NCBI GenBank assembly: GCA_008015835.1
Contig: SSGH01000028.1
Location: 98,301-162,300 of the forward strand
Direction: 5' to 3'
Source: Lysobacter sp.
Lineage (GTDB): Bacteria > Pseudomonadota > Gammaproteobacteria > Xanthomonadales > Xanthomonadaceae
DNA: 64,000 nucleotides
The notes below the pieces were generated by a model. It was not told the origin of the DNA, made no database searches, and saw only the letters and a list, made by a program, of their open reading frames with translations. The translations under genes and the position numbers were made by a program. Shown here in pieces: positions 1 to 8,984 of the stretch (positions within the stretch are counted from its first letter, which is position 1; the number at the start of each line of letters is the position of its first letter).

Positions 1-237
1 ATCGCGATAGGCCACGCTCTCGTCCACGCTTTCTTCGATGCCGTGCGTGTCGCGAAAGCGCCGAATGCGCTCGCGATCCGCCGAATCGAAGGCCGACAGC
101 CAGTCCGCGAGCATCCGCCCGGCGGGCGTGTCCGGCATCGATGGCGATGGCGCGACGGCGAATGCCGACGCGCACAGCAGGAGCGAAGCCAGCATCGCGT
201 ACGCGGACAGGGCGGATCGACGCATGCGAGGTCTCAT
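1..237 (-). CDS. Exported protein, N-terminal part only (cut by window edge)
   Basis: Seventy-nine codons are visible, reading leftward off the window. The protein opens MRPRMRRSALSAY and continues into a hydrophobic stretch ending near CASAFAVA, a good Sec signal peptide with a probable cleavage site around residue 28. The mature start (AGRMLADWLSAFDSADRERI) resembles the short leader domain placed before catalytic domains of several exported hydrolases in this bacterial group, but the catalytic part lies outside the window, so no function is assigned. A second in-frame ATG four codons downstream is an alternative start. The gene is divergent from alr, with about 80 bases between the two starts. 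Confidence 0.6.
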   Translation of the reverse strand, partial: MRPRMRRSALSAYAMLASLLLCASAFAVAPSPSMPDTPAGRMLADWLSAFDSADRERIRRFRDTHGIEESVDESVAYRD

Positions 238-307
238 CGGCGAGCGGACCCGCATGCTAACCGGCATCGCATCGTCGAATCGAGCGACGGTCCGCGGCGC
301 GGGCCGC

Positions 308-313
308 TAAACT
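308..313 (+). promoter_or_regulatory. -10 box of alr, implying a leaderless transcript
   Basis: TAAACT lies five bases upstream of the alr ATG. A transcript started about seven bases downstream would begin at or beside the start codon. There is no ribosome binding site and no convincing -35 hexamer. Inference from position and similarity to TATAAT only. Confidence 0.35.
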
Positions 314-318
314 AGCGT

Positions 319-1527
319 ATGGCCGCCGCACCGCCCCCCGACCCGCGCGAAACCCACGCCGATCTCGACGCGCTTCGTCATCGTCATGCGGAGGCGGGCG
401 ACCGGCCGACGCGGATTCGCGTCGATTTGGACGCGCTGACCCACAACCTGCGCGCGCTGCGTGCGCGGACCGGCGTGCCGACGATGGGGATCGTGAAGGC
501 GAACGCCTACGGCCACGGCTTGGTGCCGGTGGCGCTGCATCTGCAGGCCCAGGGCATCGAACAACTCGGCGTGGCCTTCGTGGAGGAGGGCATCGCCTTG
601 CGCCAAGCGGGCGTGACCGTGCCGATTCTGGTGATGGGCGGCATCTTCGGGCCGCAGGCGGCGCAGTTCATCGCCCACGATCTGGAAATCACCGTGTCCT
701 CGTTGAGCAAGCTGCGGCAGATCGAGGCCGCGGCCGAAGCGCTCGGTCGCAAAGCGACGGTGCATCTGAAGATCGACACCGGCATGGAGCGCATCGGCGT
801 GCATAGCTACAGCGCCGGGCCGTTCATCGAAGCCGCGGTGGCCTCGCGCTGGTGCGAGGTGAAAGGCGTGTATTCGCATTTGGCCTGCGCCGACGATCCC
901 GAATCGCCGATGACGGAGCGACAGTTGGCGCGATTTCTCGAGGCCTGCGCGCATTTCGAGCGGATCGGCGCGCCGATGCCGCTGCGGCATTTGGCCAACT
1001 CCGGCGGCGTGCTGCATTTCCCGCAGACCCATTTGGACATGGTGCGGCCCGGTATCGCGCTGTACGGCGTGCTGCCGGATCCCGCGTCGCGGCCCACGGT
1101 CGATTTGCGCCCCGCGCTGTCGCTGGTGTCGCAGGTGGTGTATTTCAAAGTGGTGCGCGCGGGTCATCCGGTGAGCTACGGCGCGACGTGGGCGCCGACG
1201 CAGGACACGCGCGTGGTGACGGTGCCGATCGGTTACGGCGACGGCTATCCGCGTTCGCTGTCCTCGCGCGGCGCCGTGTTGATCCGCGGCCGGCGCTATC
1301 CCATCGTCGGCCGCATCTGCATGGACCAATTCATGGTCGATATCGGCGCGGACGGCACCGCCTACAACGAGGACGACGTTGTGCTGATCGGCGCGCAGGG
1401 CGAGGCGCGGATCCGCTGCGAAGATGTCGCGCGCGACGCCGGCACCATTCCGTACGAAATTCTGGTCGGTTTGAACGACCGCATCCCGCGCGAATATCGC
1501 GGCGGCGCGATCGCGCCCGCAGCGTGA
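319..1527 (+). CDS. alr: Alanine racemase
   Basis: PLP enzyme interconverting L- and D-alanine in the cytoplasm, supplying D-Ala for peptidoglycan. Fold type III: the PLP lysine is K60 in GIVKANAYGHG and the second catalytic base is Y287 in VSYGATW. The motifs ICMDQFMVD (about 333-341), RPGIALYG and GYGDGYPR are all present, so both bases and the cofactor pocket look intact. At 402 residues it is slightly longer than the usual 355-380, because of a roughly 30-residue N-terminal extension before the racemase core (IRVDLDAL). An internal start nearer that core cannot be excluded, but the ATG at 319 fits the -10-like box just upstream. The gene stands alone, with phrB about 220 bases downstream. 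Confidence 0.95.
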   Translation: MAAAPPPDPRETHADLDALRHRHAEAGDRPTRIRVDLDALTHNLRALRARTGVPTMGIVKANAYGHGLVPVALHLQAQGIEQLGVAFVEEGIALRQAGVTVPILVMGGIFGPQAAQFIAHDLEITVSSLSKLRQIEAAAEALGRKATVHLKIDTGMERIGVHSYSAGPFIEAAVASRWCEVKGVYSHLACADDPESPMTERQLARFLEACAHFERIGAPMPLRHLANSGGVLHFPQTHLDMVRPGIALYGVLPDPASRPTVDLRPALSLVSQVVYFKVVRAGHPVSYGATWAPTQDTRVVTVPIGYGDGYPRSLSSRGAVLIRGRRYPIVGRICMDQFMVDIGADGTAYNEDDVVLIGAQGEARIRCEDVARDAGTIPYEILVGLNDRIPREYRGGAIAPAA

Positions 1528-1748
1528 TGCGCGTGCGGGTCGCTGGCCGCATGCGGCGCAGAAAGTCGCTTCGATCCGTCGCGCGGCGCTCGACTTTCGT
1601 CCGGCTCGCGATACGCGCGCGGTCCGGATAAGCTGCGCGAGGTTTACGGATCGCACGACGACATGGACGCAGCATTCATCATTCACGCGGATTCGAGCGC
1701 ATCGCAAGACGCGCTCTATCGCAACGCGACGAACGGGAGGGCGAATTG

Positions 1749-3200
1749 ATGGCGAACGCGCTCGTTTGGTTCCGCAACGATCTTCGCCTGGCCGACAATC
1801 CCGCGCTGCAGGCGGCATTGGACGGCGGCTACGCGCCGATTCCGATCTACATCCACGCGCCGGAAGAAGAGGGCGGCTGGGCGCCCGGCGCCGCGGTGCG
1901 CGCATGGCGGCATCGTTCCTTGCAGGCCTTGGATGCCGAACTGCGCCGTCGCGGCACGCGGCTGCGGTTCTTCCATGGCCCGACGCTGCAGACCCTGCAG
2001 ACCCTCGCCGCCGCTTGCGACGCCGAGGCGGTGTTCTGGAACCGCCGCTACGAACCGGCGATCGAAAAGCGCGACACCGTCGTCAAAGCGACGCTGCGCG
2101 ATCAAGGACTGCGCGCGGACAGTTTCAACGGCAGCCTGTTGATCGAACCCTGGCAATTGGCGACTAAGCAGGGCGGGCCGTACAAAGTCTTCACGCCGTT
2201 CTGGAAAGCGGCCTCGGCGGCGCTGCGGTTGCCGCCGTCGCAGCAAGCGCCGACCGTCTGGCCCAAGGCGGACGACGGTCCCCACGGCGTCGCGCTGGAG
2301 GCGCTGCAGTTGCGGCCCACGCCGCGCTGGGACGAGGAGTTCTGGTCGCATTGGCGGCCGGGCGAAGCCGGCGCGCAGGCCGCGCTGGAGACCTTCGCCG
2401 AGGGCGCGCTGCACGCCTACCGCCACGATCGCGACCGGCCGGATCGCGCGGGCACGTCGATGTTGTCGCCGCATCTGCATCACGGCGAAATCGCGCCCTG
2501 GCGCATCGTAGAGGCGTTGAACGCGCTGCGCGGCGCGGTCGGCGCGGCCTCGGCGGCCGAGATCGACGGCTTCATTCGGCAGTTGGGCTGGCGCGAGTTC
2601 GGCTATCACCTGCTGCATCATTTTCCGTTCACGCCGGAGCAGAACCTCAACCCGCGCTTCGCCGATTTCCCGTGGGCGCGGGTGCAGCCCGCCACGCGCG
2701 AGGCCTGGTGCCATGGCCGCACCGGCGTGCCGATCGTCGACGCCGGCATGCGCCAGCTCTGGCGGACCGGCTGGATGCACAACCGCGTGCGGATGATCGT
2801 CGGCAGCTATTTGTGCAAACACATCCGCTACCACTGGCGCGAGGGCGCGCGCTGGTTCTGGGACACGCTGGTGGACGCCGACCTCGCCAACAACACGCTC
2901 GGGTGGCAGTGGATCGGCGGCACCGGCGCCGATGCCGCGCCTTATTTCCGCATTTTCAACCCGGTCACGCAGGCCGAGAAATTCGACCCGGACGGCGCCT
3001 ACATCGCGCGCTGGGTGCCGGAGTTGGCGAATCTGCCGCTGTCGCTGCGCTATGCGCCCTGGACCGACCCGCGCACGCTCGCGCGGCACGCGCCGGACTA
3101 TCCGCGCATGCCGATCGTCGACCTCGCGCGCGGCCGCGCCGATGCCTTGCAGGCGTATCGGCGCGTCGGCGGCGACGCGCCCGACGGCGAGGCGGGCTGA
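1749..3200 (+). CDS. phrB: Deoxyribodipyrimidine photolyase (class I CPD photolyase)
   Basis: Light-driven repair of cyclobutane pyrimidine dimers using FADH- and an antenna chromophore. The N-terminal antenna Rossmann domain starts ANALVWFRNDLRLADN. The C-terminal FAD domain carries the photolyase signatures RQLGWREFGYHLL, WCHGRTGVPIVDAGMRQLW, GWMHNRVRMIV and NNTLGWQWIGGTGADAAPY. The length of 483 residues is normal. The ATG at 1749 is chosen over the TTG at 1746 because GGGAGG lies at a suitable spacing upstream. A cryptochrome is possible in principle, but the FAD domain looks like a conventional bacterial photolyase. It appears to be monocistronic. Confidence 0.94.
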   Translation: MANALVWFRNDLRLADNPALQAALDGGYAPIPIYIHAPEEEGGWAPGAAVRAWRHRSLQALDAELRRRGTRLRFFHGPTLQTLQTLAAACDAEAVFWNRRYEPAIEKRDTVVKATLRDQGLRADSFNGSLLIEPWQLATKQGGPYKVFTPFWKAASAALRLPPSQQAPTVWPKADDGPHGVALEALQLRPTPRWDEEFWSHWRPGEAGAQAALETFAEGALHAYRHDRDRPDRAGTSMLSPHLHHGEIAPWRIVEALNALRGAVGAASAAEIDGFIRQLGWREFGYHLLHHFPFTPEQNLNPRFADFPWARVQPATREAWCHGRTGVPIVDAGMRQLWRTGWMHNRVRMIVGSYLCKHIRYHWREGARWFWDTLVDADLANNTLGWQWIGGTGADAAPYFRIFNPVTQAEKFDPDGAYIARWVPELANLPLSLRYAPWTDPRTLARHAPDYPRMPIVDLARGRADALQAYRRVGGDAPDGEAG

Positions 3201-3219
3201 GCCGCTCGCTGCGAGCGGC
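3201..3219 (+). terminator. Hairpin directly after phrB
   Basis: A perfect eight-base-pair stem with a three-base loop begins at the base after the phrB stop codon. No T-tract follows, so it may only stabilise the mRNA end. Confidence 0.35.
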
Positions 3220-3321
3220 CGCTTCGAGCGGTCCGCCGCGAGCGCAGCCCGCCGACGCCACTCGTCTCCGCGTTGACCGTGGCGGGCGCAGCGTGATTCA
3301 CTGCCGCGCAGAGGAGGGGCT

Positions 3322-4776
3322 ATGACCGAAGAAGCACAGACGCCGCGTAAACGCGCCCGGCGCGAATCCATGTCGAAGGTGGACACCGCGTGGTTGCGCA
3401 TGGAGCGGCCGACCAACCCGATGATGATCACCGGCGTGTTGATGTTCTCCGAACCGGTGGACATCAAGCGTCTGAAGAAGGTCGTCGAGAAGCGCTTCCT
3501 CGCCTACACCCGCTTTCGCATGAAGCCCGTCGAAACGCCCGCCGGCATGGCGTGGCAGGACGACGAGGACTTCGATCTCGATTGGCACGTGCGCCTGTCC
3601 GGTCTGCCCGGTCGCGCCGACCAGAAAGCGTTGGAGCGCTTCGTCAGCGCGCTGGCGTCCAGTCCGCTGGATAAGACCAAGCCGCTGTGGCAGTTCCATT
3701 TGGTCGAGAAATACGAGGGCGGCTCGGCGCTGGTCTCGCGCATTCACCACAGCTACGCCGACGGCATCGCGTTGGTGCAAGTGCTGCTGTCGCTGACCGA
3801 CACCTCGGCCCATCCCGAAAAGAGCGAGCCGCTCACCAAGGCCTGGCTCAAGCAAGACGGCGCGAAAGTGGCGCACCGCGTCGGCGCGGTCGAGCGCTAC
3901 GCCAAGCTCGGCAGCAAGATGCTCGAAAAGGGCATGGACATGGTCAACGACCCGTCGTTGGCCGGGGTGATCGCGAAGGAGGGCGGCGAAATCGCCCGCG
4001 AATTGCTGCAGGCCTTGGCCCTGCCGGACGACCCGCCGTCGGTGCTGCGCGGCAAGCTGGGTGTGAGCAAGCGCGTCGCCTGGGCGCCGCCGCTGGATCT
4101 GGAAGAAGTGAAGGCGGTCGGCCGCGCCTGCGGCTGCACCGTCAACGACGTGCTGATGGCGACCGCCGCCGGCGCGCTGCGAGATTACATGCTCGAGCGC
4201 GGCGAGAATGTGGATGGGCTGTTCCTGCGCGCCACGGTGCCGGTGAATCTGCGGCCGCTGGAGCACGCCAAGAAGCTCGGCAACCATTTCGGCTTGGTCT
4301 TCCTCGATTTGCCGGTCGGTTTGGATAACCCGGTGAACCGTCTGGAGCACGTCGCCGAGTGCATGAATCAGTTGAAGAGTTCGCGGCAAGCCATCGTTGC
4401 GTATGGGCTTTTGGCCGCGCTCGGCATGGCGCCGGCCGCCGTGCAGGAGCTCGCGCTGGAGCTGTTCAGCCGCAAAGCCACCGCCGTGGCGACCAACGTG
4501 CCGGGGCCGCAACAGCAGTTGTATCTGGCCGGTAGCCCGATCCGCGAACAGATGTTCTGGGTGCCGCAGACCGGCTCGATCGGGATCGGCCTGTCGATCC
4601 TCAGCTACAACGGCAAAGTTCACTTCGGCATGATCGTGGACGCCAAACTGATCCCGGACCCGCGCGCGATCACCAAGCGGTTCGCCGAGGAATTCGACAA
4701 ATTGGTCTATCTGGCGCTGATGAGCGGTTGGGATCGGCCGCTGGATTCGGTGGCGGCGGAAGCCTTGATGTCCTGA
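3322..4776 (+). CDS. Wax ester synthase/diacylglycerol acyltransferase (WS/DGAT)
   Basis: Acyl-CoA-dependent acyltransferase family making wax esters or triacylglycerol as storage lipid. The condensation-type active-site motif HHxxxDG is present as HHSYADG at residues 142-148. The N-terminal segment SKVDTAWLRMERPTNPMMI is the conserved family start, and the C-terminal half has ATNVPGPQQQLYLAG (usually SNVPGP) and GLSILSYNGKVHFG. The 484-residue length is typical. GAGGAGGGG sits just before the ATG, a strong ribosome binding site. Whether the substrate is a fatty alcohol or diacylglycerol cannot be read from the sequence. The gene is isolated, with no lipid genes beside it. Confidence 0.88.
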   Translation: MTEEAQTPRKRARRESMSKVDTAWLRMERPTNPMMITGVLMFSEPVDIKRLKKVVEKRFLAYTRFRMKPVETPAGMAWQDDEDFDLDWHVRLSGLPGRADQKALERFVSALASSPLDKTKPLWQFHLVEKYEGGSALVSRIHHSYADGIALVQVLLSLTDTSAHPEKSEPLTKAWLKQDGAKVAHRVGAVERYAKLGSKMLEKGMDMVNDPSLAGVIAKEGGEIARELLQALALPDDPPSVLRGKLGVSKRVAWAPPLDLEEVKAVGRACGCTVNDVLMATAAGALRDYMLERGENVDGLFLRATVPVNLRPLEHAKKLGNHFGLVFLDLPVGLDNPVNRLEHVAECMNQLKSSRQAIVAYGLLAALGMAPAAVQELALELFSRKATAVATNVPGPQQQLYLAGSPIREQMFWVPQTGSIGIGLSILSYNGKVHFGMIVDAKLIPDPRAITKRFAEEFDKLVYLALMSGWDRPLDSVAAEALMS

Positions 4777-5037
4777 GCGGGCGCGCCGACGCAGGGCGGT
4801 GAGATGAAGGGCGCGTGCGATTCGTCTGGGTGGACTCGCTCGCGCCATGGCCCACGTGCCGTGTCCGATGCCATGCCCGGCCGTTGGCGTACGAAAGAAT
4901 GTCGCGTCGCATCGGTGCTCGATCCGGAATCTCGCGGGTCGGGCCTTCGGCCTGTCCGCCGGTTCGACGAATCGTTTGCGGTGGGGCAATAAAGCTGGTT
5001 CAATGTGCGCCAGCGTTCCGAATATGGAAAGATCGCC

Positions 5038-6033
5038 ATGAACGATCTCAACGACCTGTACTACTTCGCGATGGTGGTCGAGCACTCCGGCTTCGCCGCC
5101 GCCGAACGCGCGCTCGGCATTCCCAAATCGCGGCTCAGCCGACGCATCAGCCAACTCGAAACCGACCTCGGCGCGCGCTTGCTGCAGCGCTCGACGCGCC
5201 GCTTCGCCGTCACCGACGTGGGCCAGAGCGTTTACCGGCACGCGCAGTCGATGTTGGCCGAAGCCAGCGCCGCGCGCGAAGTCGTCGATCGACTGAGCGC
5301 CGAACCGCGCGGGCTCGTGCGCGTGAGCGTCCCGGTGGGGATCGCGCAGCAACTGATGCCGCAACTGCTGCCGGACTTCCTCGCGCGTTTCCCGCAGGTG
5401 CGCGTGCAACTGCACGTCAGCAACCGCCGCGTGGACGTGATCAACGAAGGTTTCGACGTCGCGATTCGCGTGCGCTCCAAACTCGACGACGACGGCAGTT
5501 TGGTGATGCGCAGCTTCGGCCAAATCCAAGAATTGTTGGTCGCCAGCCCGAAATATCTCGATCGCGCCGGTCGCCCGCGCGACCCGGACGATCTCGCCGG
5601 TCACGTCACCCTGAGCATGAGCGAAGACGACGCCCGCCAGCGTTGGGAACTGCAGGGCGTCGATAGCGAAGTGCGGCGCGTGGAATTGAAGCCGCGCGTC
5701 GCCGGGTTCGATTTCCCGATGCTGATGGCGCTGGCGAAGCAGGGGCTCGGCATCACCATGCTGCCGGAGACCATTTGCGCCGACGCCGTGCGCAGCCGCG
5801 AATTGGAAGTGGTGCTGCCCGCATGGCGCCTGCCGATGGGCATCTGCCACGCCGTGTTCGCTTCGCGCCGCGGCCTGTTGCCGGCGGTGCGCATGTTCAT
5901 CGACCACCTCGCCGAACGGCTGCCGCCGCTGCTGGAGGCCTCGCGCCTCAACTGCCTGTATTGCCCCGGCGGGATGGCCCCGGAATCGTCCGAAAAACCC
6001 GGAAAACCGGCTAAAATCGCCGAGACGGCGTAA
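5038..6033 (+). CDS. LysR-family transcriptional regulator
   Basis: N-terminal winged helix-turn-helix (DLYYFAMVVEHSGFAAAERA, then GIPKSRLSRRISQLETDLG), followed by a two-lobed substrate-binding domain (about residues 90-300). The start at 5038 is chosen because the LysR family normally begins a few residues before DLYYF and GGAAAG lies upstream; a longer frame exists from 5005. The C-terminus has an unusual tail with two cysteines (CLYC) followed by a Lys/Pro-rich end. No divergently transcribed partner is adjacent, so its target and inducer are unknown. The sequence resembles LysR members controlling quinone or aromatic-responsive genes, but this is weak. Confidence 0.9.
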   Translation: MNDLNDLYYFAMVVEHSGFAAAERALGIPKSRLSRRISQLETDLGARLLQRSTRRFAVTDVGQSVYRHAQSMLAEASAAREVVDRLSAEPRGLVRVSVPVGIAQQLMPQLLPDFLARFPQVRVQLHVSNRRVDVINEGFDVAIRVRSKLDDDGSLVMRSFGQIQELLVASPKYLDRAGRPRDPDDLAGHVTLSMSEDDARQRWELQGVDSEVRRVELKPRVAGFDFPMLMALAKQGLGITMLPETICADAVRSRELEVVLPAWRLPMGICHAVFASRRGLLPAVRMFIDHLAERLPPLLEASRLNCLYCPGGMAPESSEKPGKPAKIAETA

Positions 6034-6088
6034 GCGGATTACCGCCGTGCCGCGCGTCAGCGCGCTGCGGTAGAAGCGGAAAAAAATC

Positions 6089-6178
6089 GGAAGCGTGGCC
6101 GAGTGGTTTAAGGCAGCAGTCTTGAAAACTGCCGTGGGTTTACGCCCACCGTGAGTTCGAATCTCACCGCTTCCGCCA
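6089..6178 (+). tRNA. serT: tRNA-Ser (anticodon UGA)
   Basis: Ninety bases including an encoded CCA end. The acceptor stem pairs GGAAGCG with CGCTTCC. The anticodon stem-loop reads GCAGT-CTTGAAA-ACTGC with anticodon TGA at 6123-6125. The long variable arm (GTGGGTTTACGCCCAC) is diagnostic of a class II tRNA, and the T arm carries GTTCGAATC. It is on the plus strand after lysR and is followed by an intrinsic terminator. The symbol follows E. coli usage for the UGA isoacceptor. Confidence 0.97.
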
Positions 6179-6184
6179 GTTCTC

Positions 6185-6212
6185 GACGCCCCTCCGAGGG
6201 GCGTCTTCATTT
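6185..6212 (+). terminator. Intrinsic terminator of tRNA-Ser
   Basis: A perfect nine-base-pair stem (GACGCCCCT / AGGGGCGTC) with a CCG loop, starting seven bases after the CCA end and followed by TTCATTTT. Confidence 0.9.
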
Positions 6213-6225
6213 TGCGCGAACACGA

Positions 6226-8142
6226 ATGGATCGGGACGACTATTTCAGGTTGAACGGCATCGAAGTCGGTTTTTCCGAGAAAACCGAAGTCTGCGTCGCG
6301 CGCGGCCGGTTGCGCCTGCGCCTGCAAACGCCGCCGATGCGATTGACCCGCGATCTGCACAACGGCATGGCGGATCGCGCATGGCGGCCGATTCCCGATT
6401 TCTACATGGCCGACGGCCTTCGCATCCTCGCGCCGAGCGGCATCGCGTTGCCCGAAGGGCGATACGGCCAAACCTTGACCTGGCCGTATCGCGACGAACG
6501 CGAGCAGCGCTGCGCCTTGCACGTCTATGGGCCGCACGGCGGCGTCGATTTTTTCGGTACCCTGCGCGTCGAAGCGGGTTGGCTGGCGCTCGAGGGCGCG
6601 ATCGGCTTCGGCACGGACGCTCCGGAATACGACGAAGTCATGCCCATCTCGGTCCGTAAGCGATTCGAGCCGCTGCCGTTGATTCCGCCGCGACGCACGC
6701 TGAGCCTGGAAGAAGCGCTCGCGACGCCGCCCGACGAGGTGTTCGAGTTGCAGATCGCAGATGCTCGCGCCGAGACCCTCTCGGAGACGATTCGTCCTTT
6801 CGCAAAGCTTGAACGCTTGGGCATCGCGTTCCATCGCGCAGGCCCGTGCGGGGCGCCGCAGGCGCTGCCGCCCGTTCTGTTCGAGTTCGAACGTCTGCAC
6901 ACGCTGTATCTCACCGCGTACGGCGAGGTGTTCGACGCGCTGCCGCCCGAGATCGCCGCATTGACTCGATTGGAGGAGCTGGGGCTCAGCGGGCTCGGGT
7001 TGACGAAGGTGAGCGATGCGTTGATATCGTTGCCCCGATTGGAGCGCTTGAATCTCGACTACAACCGACTGACGACGCTCCCCGAGCGCATCGGCGATAT
7101 GCCAGGACTGCGCGAATTGTCGATACGCGGCAATCGCTTCGTGTCGCTGCCCAAGAATCTCGCGAACATACCGAAACTGGATGTGGATCACCCGAAACGG
7201 GCCCTGTTCCAAGATGTCGGCTATCGCTCGAAGAACGCCGCCTCGATCGACGAATCGCTCTTCGATTTGAGCCGTCATCCCGCTCTGGGCGCTCGCCTCG
7301 AGAAAGCGCTCGATACCGTATCGGACGATGTTCAGCTTAAGCGCATGGCGCTGGAGTGCAGCACGTATGCGCTGTACGCCGAATCCGAATCGGTCGCGGC
7401 ACCGGTGCCGCTCGGAGGCTCGAAGACCGGCGGTGCGCCGCACTTGCCTGTCGATGTGGCGCATCCGATGGATCGTAACGGCTTATTGTCGTTATTTCTG
7501 GCGCAGATCGACCTGGCGGAGATCGCGCATCTGCAACCGTGGCTGCCCAGGCGCGGCATGCTGTATTTCTTCGTGGACGATACCCAGTATGCCGAGGACG
7601 CGACCGTCCTCTACGTCGATCGCGCGCGCGAGGACTTAGCGATTTACGCGTACGGCGCGTCCACGCGCTGGCGCGACAGCGACCTGGACATCGACAATCT
7701 GCCCGCGGAATACGCGCTTCGTTTCTCGGCGGGCGTGTCGGTGCCGAATTTCTACAATATCGGCGGTCACGCCGCCGCGCGCCATCCGCAATGGGGCGGC
7801 CTGTTCGATGAGGAGGAGACCGACGACGTCGGTCGAATACGGATCGAACGATTCTGCGACGCGATGATCGAATTCGACGACACGCTGGGAGACCGCGGGT
7901 TGAAGCCGCATGCCCGCGCGCATTCGATCGGTGCGCAGGTCTTCACGCAGCACGAATCGCCGCAGGAGCAGGCCGCAGCCGCGATGGGCGGTTTCGCGCA
8001 CGAATGGATGAATCTGTTGTGTCTCGAAAGCGTGGGCGATTTCTGTTTCTGGGATGCGGGCACATTGACCTTCAGTGTGCATAAGCGCGACCTCGCGGTC
8101 GCCGACTTCGCTCGCGTCGTCGCCACGATCGAGAGCAGTTGA
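6226..8142 (+). CDS. Leucine-rich-repeat protein with a DUF1963-like C-terminal domain
   Basis: 638 residues, no signal peptide. Residues 1-200 are unassigned. Residues about 210-320 hold degenerate leucine-rich repeats (LEELGLSGLGLTKV, LERLNLDYNRLTTLPERIG, LRELSIRGNRFVSLP). Residues about 420-625 resemble DUF1963/YwqG (LSLFLAQIDLAEI, GMLYFFVDD, then HSIGAQVFTQHESPQEQ and CFWDAGTLTFSVHKRDL). The ATG at 6226 is preferred because the longer frame would begin inside the tRNA gene. It lies between a tRNA and an effector/immunity pair, an accessory setting. DUF1963 proteins occur in polymorphic-toxin and contact-inhibition neighbourhoods, but no role can be proved here; a house protein-interaction factor is equally possible. 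Confidence 0.75.
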   Translation: MDRDDYFRLNGIEVGFSEKTEVCVARGRLRLRLQTPPMRLTRDLHNGMADRAWRPIPDFYMADGLRILAPSGIALPEGRYGQTLTWPYRDEREQRCALHVYGPHGGVDFFGTLRVEAGWLALEGAIGFGTDAPEYDEVMPISVRKRFEPLPLIPPRRTLSLEEALATPPDEVFELQIADARAETLSETIRPFAKLERLGIAFHRAGPCGAPQALPPVLFEFERLHTLYLTAYGEVFDALPPEIAALTRLEELGLSGLGLTKVSDALISLPRLERLNLDYNRLTTLPERIGDMPGLRELSIRGNRFVSLPKNLANIPKLDVDHPKRALFQDVGYRSKNAASIDESLFDLSRHPALGARLEKALDTVSDDVQLKRMALECSTYALYAESESVAAPVPLGGSKTGGAPHLPVDVAHPMDRNGLLSLFLAQIDLAEIAHLQPWLPRRGMLYFFVDDTQYAEDATVLYVDRAREDLAIYAYGASTRWRDSDLDIDNLPAEYALRFSAGVSVPNFYNIGGHAAARHPQWGGLFDEEETDDVGRIRIERFCDAMIEFDDTLGDRGLKPHARAHSIGAQVFTQHESPQEQAAAAMGGFAHEWMNLLCLESVGDFCFWDAGTLTFSVHKRDLAVADFARVVATIESS

Positions 8143-8336
8143 TTGACGCATCCGCATCGCGCGATTGGTGCGGCGGCGAGCGATGCGCATTCGGTGCTGA
8201 GTGGACGAGGCCCGAAGAGAAAATGGCGGAGCGCGCCGCGCATGTGCCGGCGACGGCACGTTGACAACGGTATATCCGACGCATAGCGTACGAAAATTGC
8301 CGGTTCGGACCGGTGCTCATGCGCACAAAGGACACG

Positions 8337-8984
8337 ATGCTGCGTCTTCATGTTCACGCCGCTCTTTTCGCGCCCGCCTTGATGGCGGCATCTACGCTAT
8401 TGCTGCCGGCCTGTCGAAATTCAGGAACTCCGCATATGACCCAGCCCGACATCCAGATCAAAGAACGCCCGAATCCGCAGAAAGCGCATCGCATCGAAAT
8501 GGTGATCGAAAATGCGCCGGGCCCGTTCGCGGTGATCGAAGGGGCGGCGAATTACAGCGTCAAGAATCATTTCGAGTGCGGGCACATCGATCCTGTCCCC
8601 GGTATCGCTTCGCGCATCACCACGCATCCGGCTATCGAATGGAAGCCGATCGGCGAGGGGCGATACGAAGCGATCGTCTACGAGGATTTGATCATGGACG
8701 AGGACTATTACGGGCGCGGGCTTTGCCGGTGGGAGTTGGTCTCGGCCAGCGCTATGCTCAAAGCCACCGGCGCCGAAGGGGAGACAAAATTTTTGCCCGC
8801 AATATCCGCCCAGAGAATCAACGCGAGTTCCTCTCTGCGACTCAATTTTTGGGCAGGTTTCTACCCTCGAGCTAAATCTGATGATTATCCCGATTATGGC
8901 GAAGAGGACATTTCTACCGTGTCCGGTGAACAAAAAGTCGAATTCTTCGCGATCAGGATGAAGGCTGAGGCGGTGAGCCTATGA
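8337..8984 (+). CDS. Predicted lipoprotein, candidate immunity protein for the adjacent lipase effector
   Basis: 215 residues with a lipoprotein signal peptide ending in a lipobox (LLPAC), so the mature protein should be a lipid-anchored periplasmic protein. The rest is unassigned and rich in acidic and aromatic residues. The ATG at 8337 follows AAGGACACG, a good ribosome binding site. Its stop overlaps the start of the lipase gene by four bases (ATGA), so translation is probably coupled. Known Xanthomonas type IV secretion effectors that act in the periplasm are encoded next to lipoprotein immunity proteins, and this arrangement fits. The immunity role is inference from position and localisation, with no recognised immunity domain. 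Confidence 0.7.
   Translation: MLRLHVHAALFAPALMAASTLLLPACRNSGTPHMTQPDIQIKERPNPQKAHRIEMVIENAPGPFAVIEGAANYSVKNHFECGHIDPVPGIASRITTHPAIEWKPIGEGRYEAIVYEDLIMDEDYYGRGLCRWELVSASAMLKATGAEGETKFLPAISAQRINASSSLRLNFWAGFYPRAKSDDYPDYGEEDISTVSGEQKVEFFAIRMKAEAVSL

Noticed and set aside
4804..5034. Small open frames between WS/DGAT and lysR
   Set aside because: No ribosome binding site or recognisable protein; probably the lysR leader.
3298..7464. A 1388-codon open frame on the minus strand
   Set aside because: It runs opposite to WS/DGAT, lysR, tRNA-Ser and the LRR gene and is His/Arg/Gln-rich, typical of an antisense shadow in GC-rich DNA.
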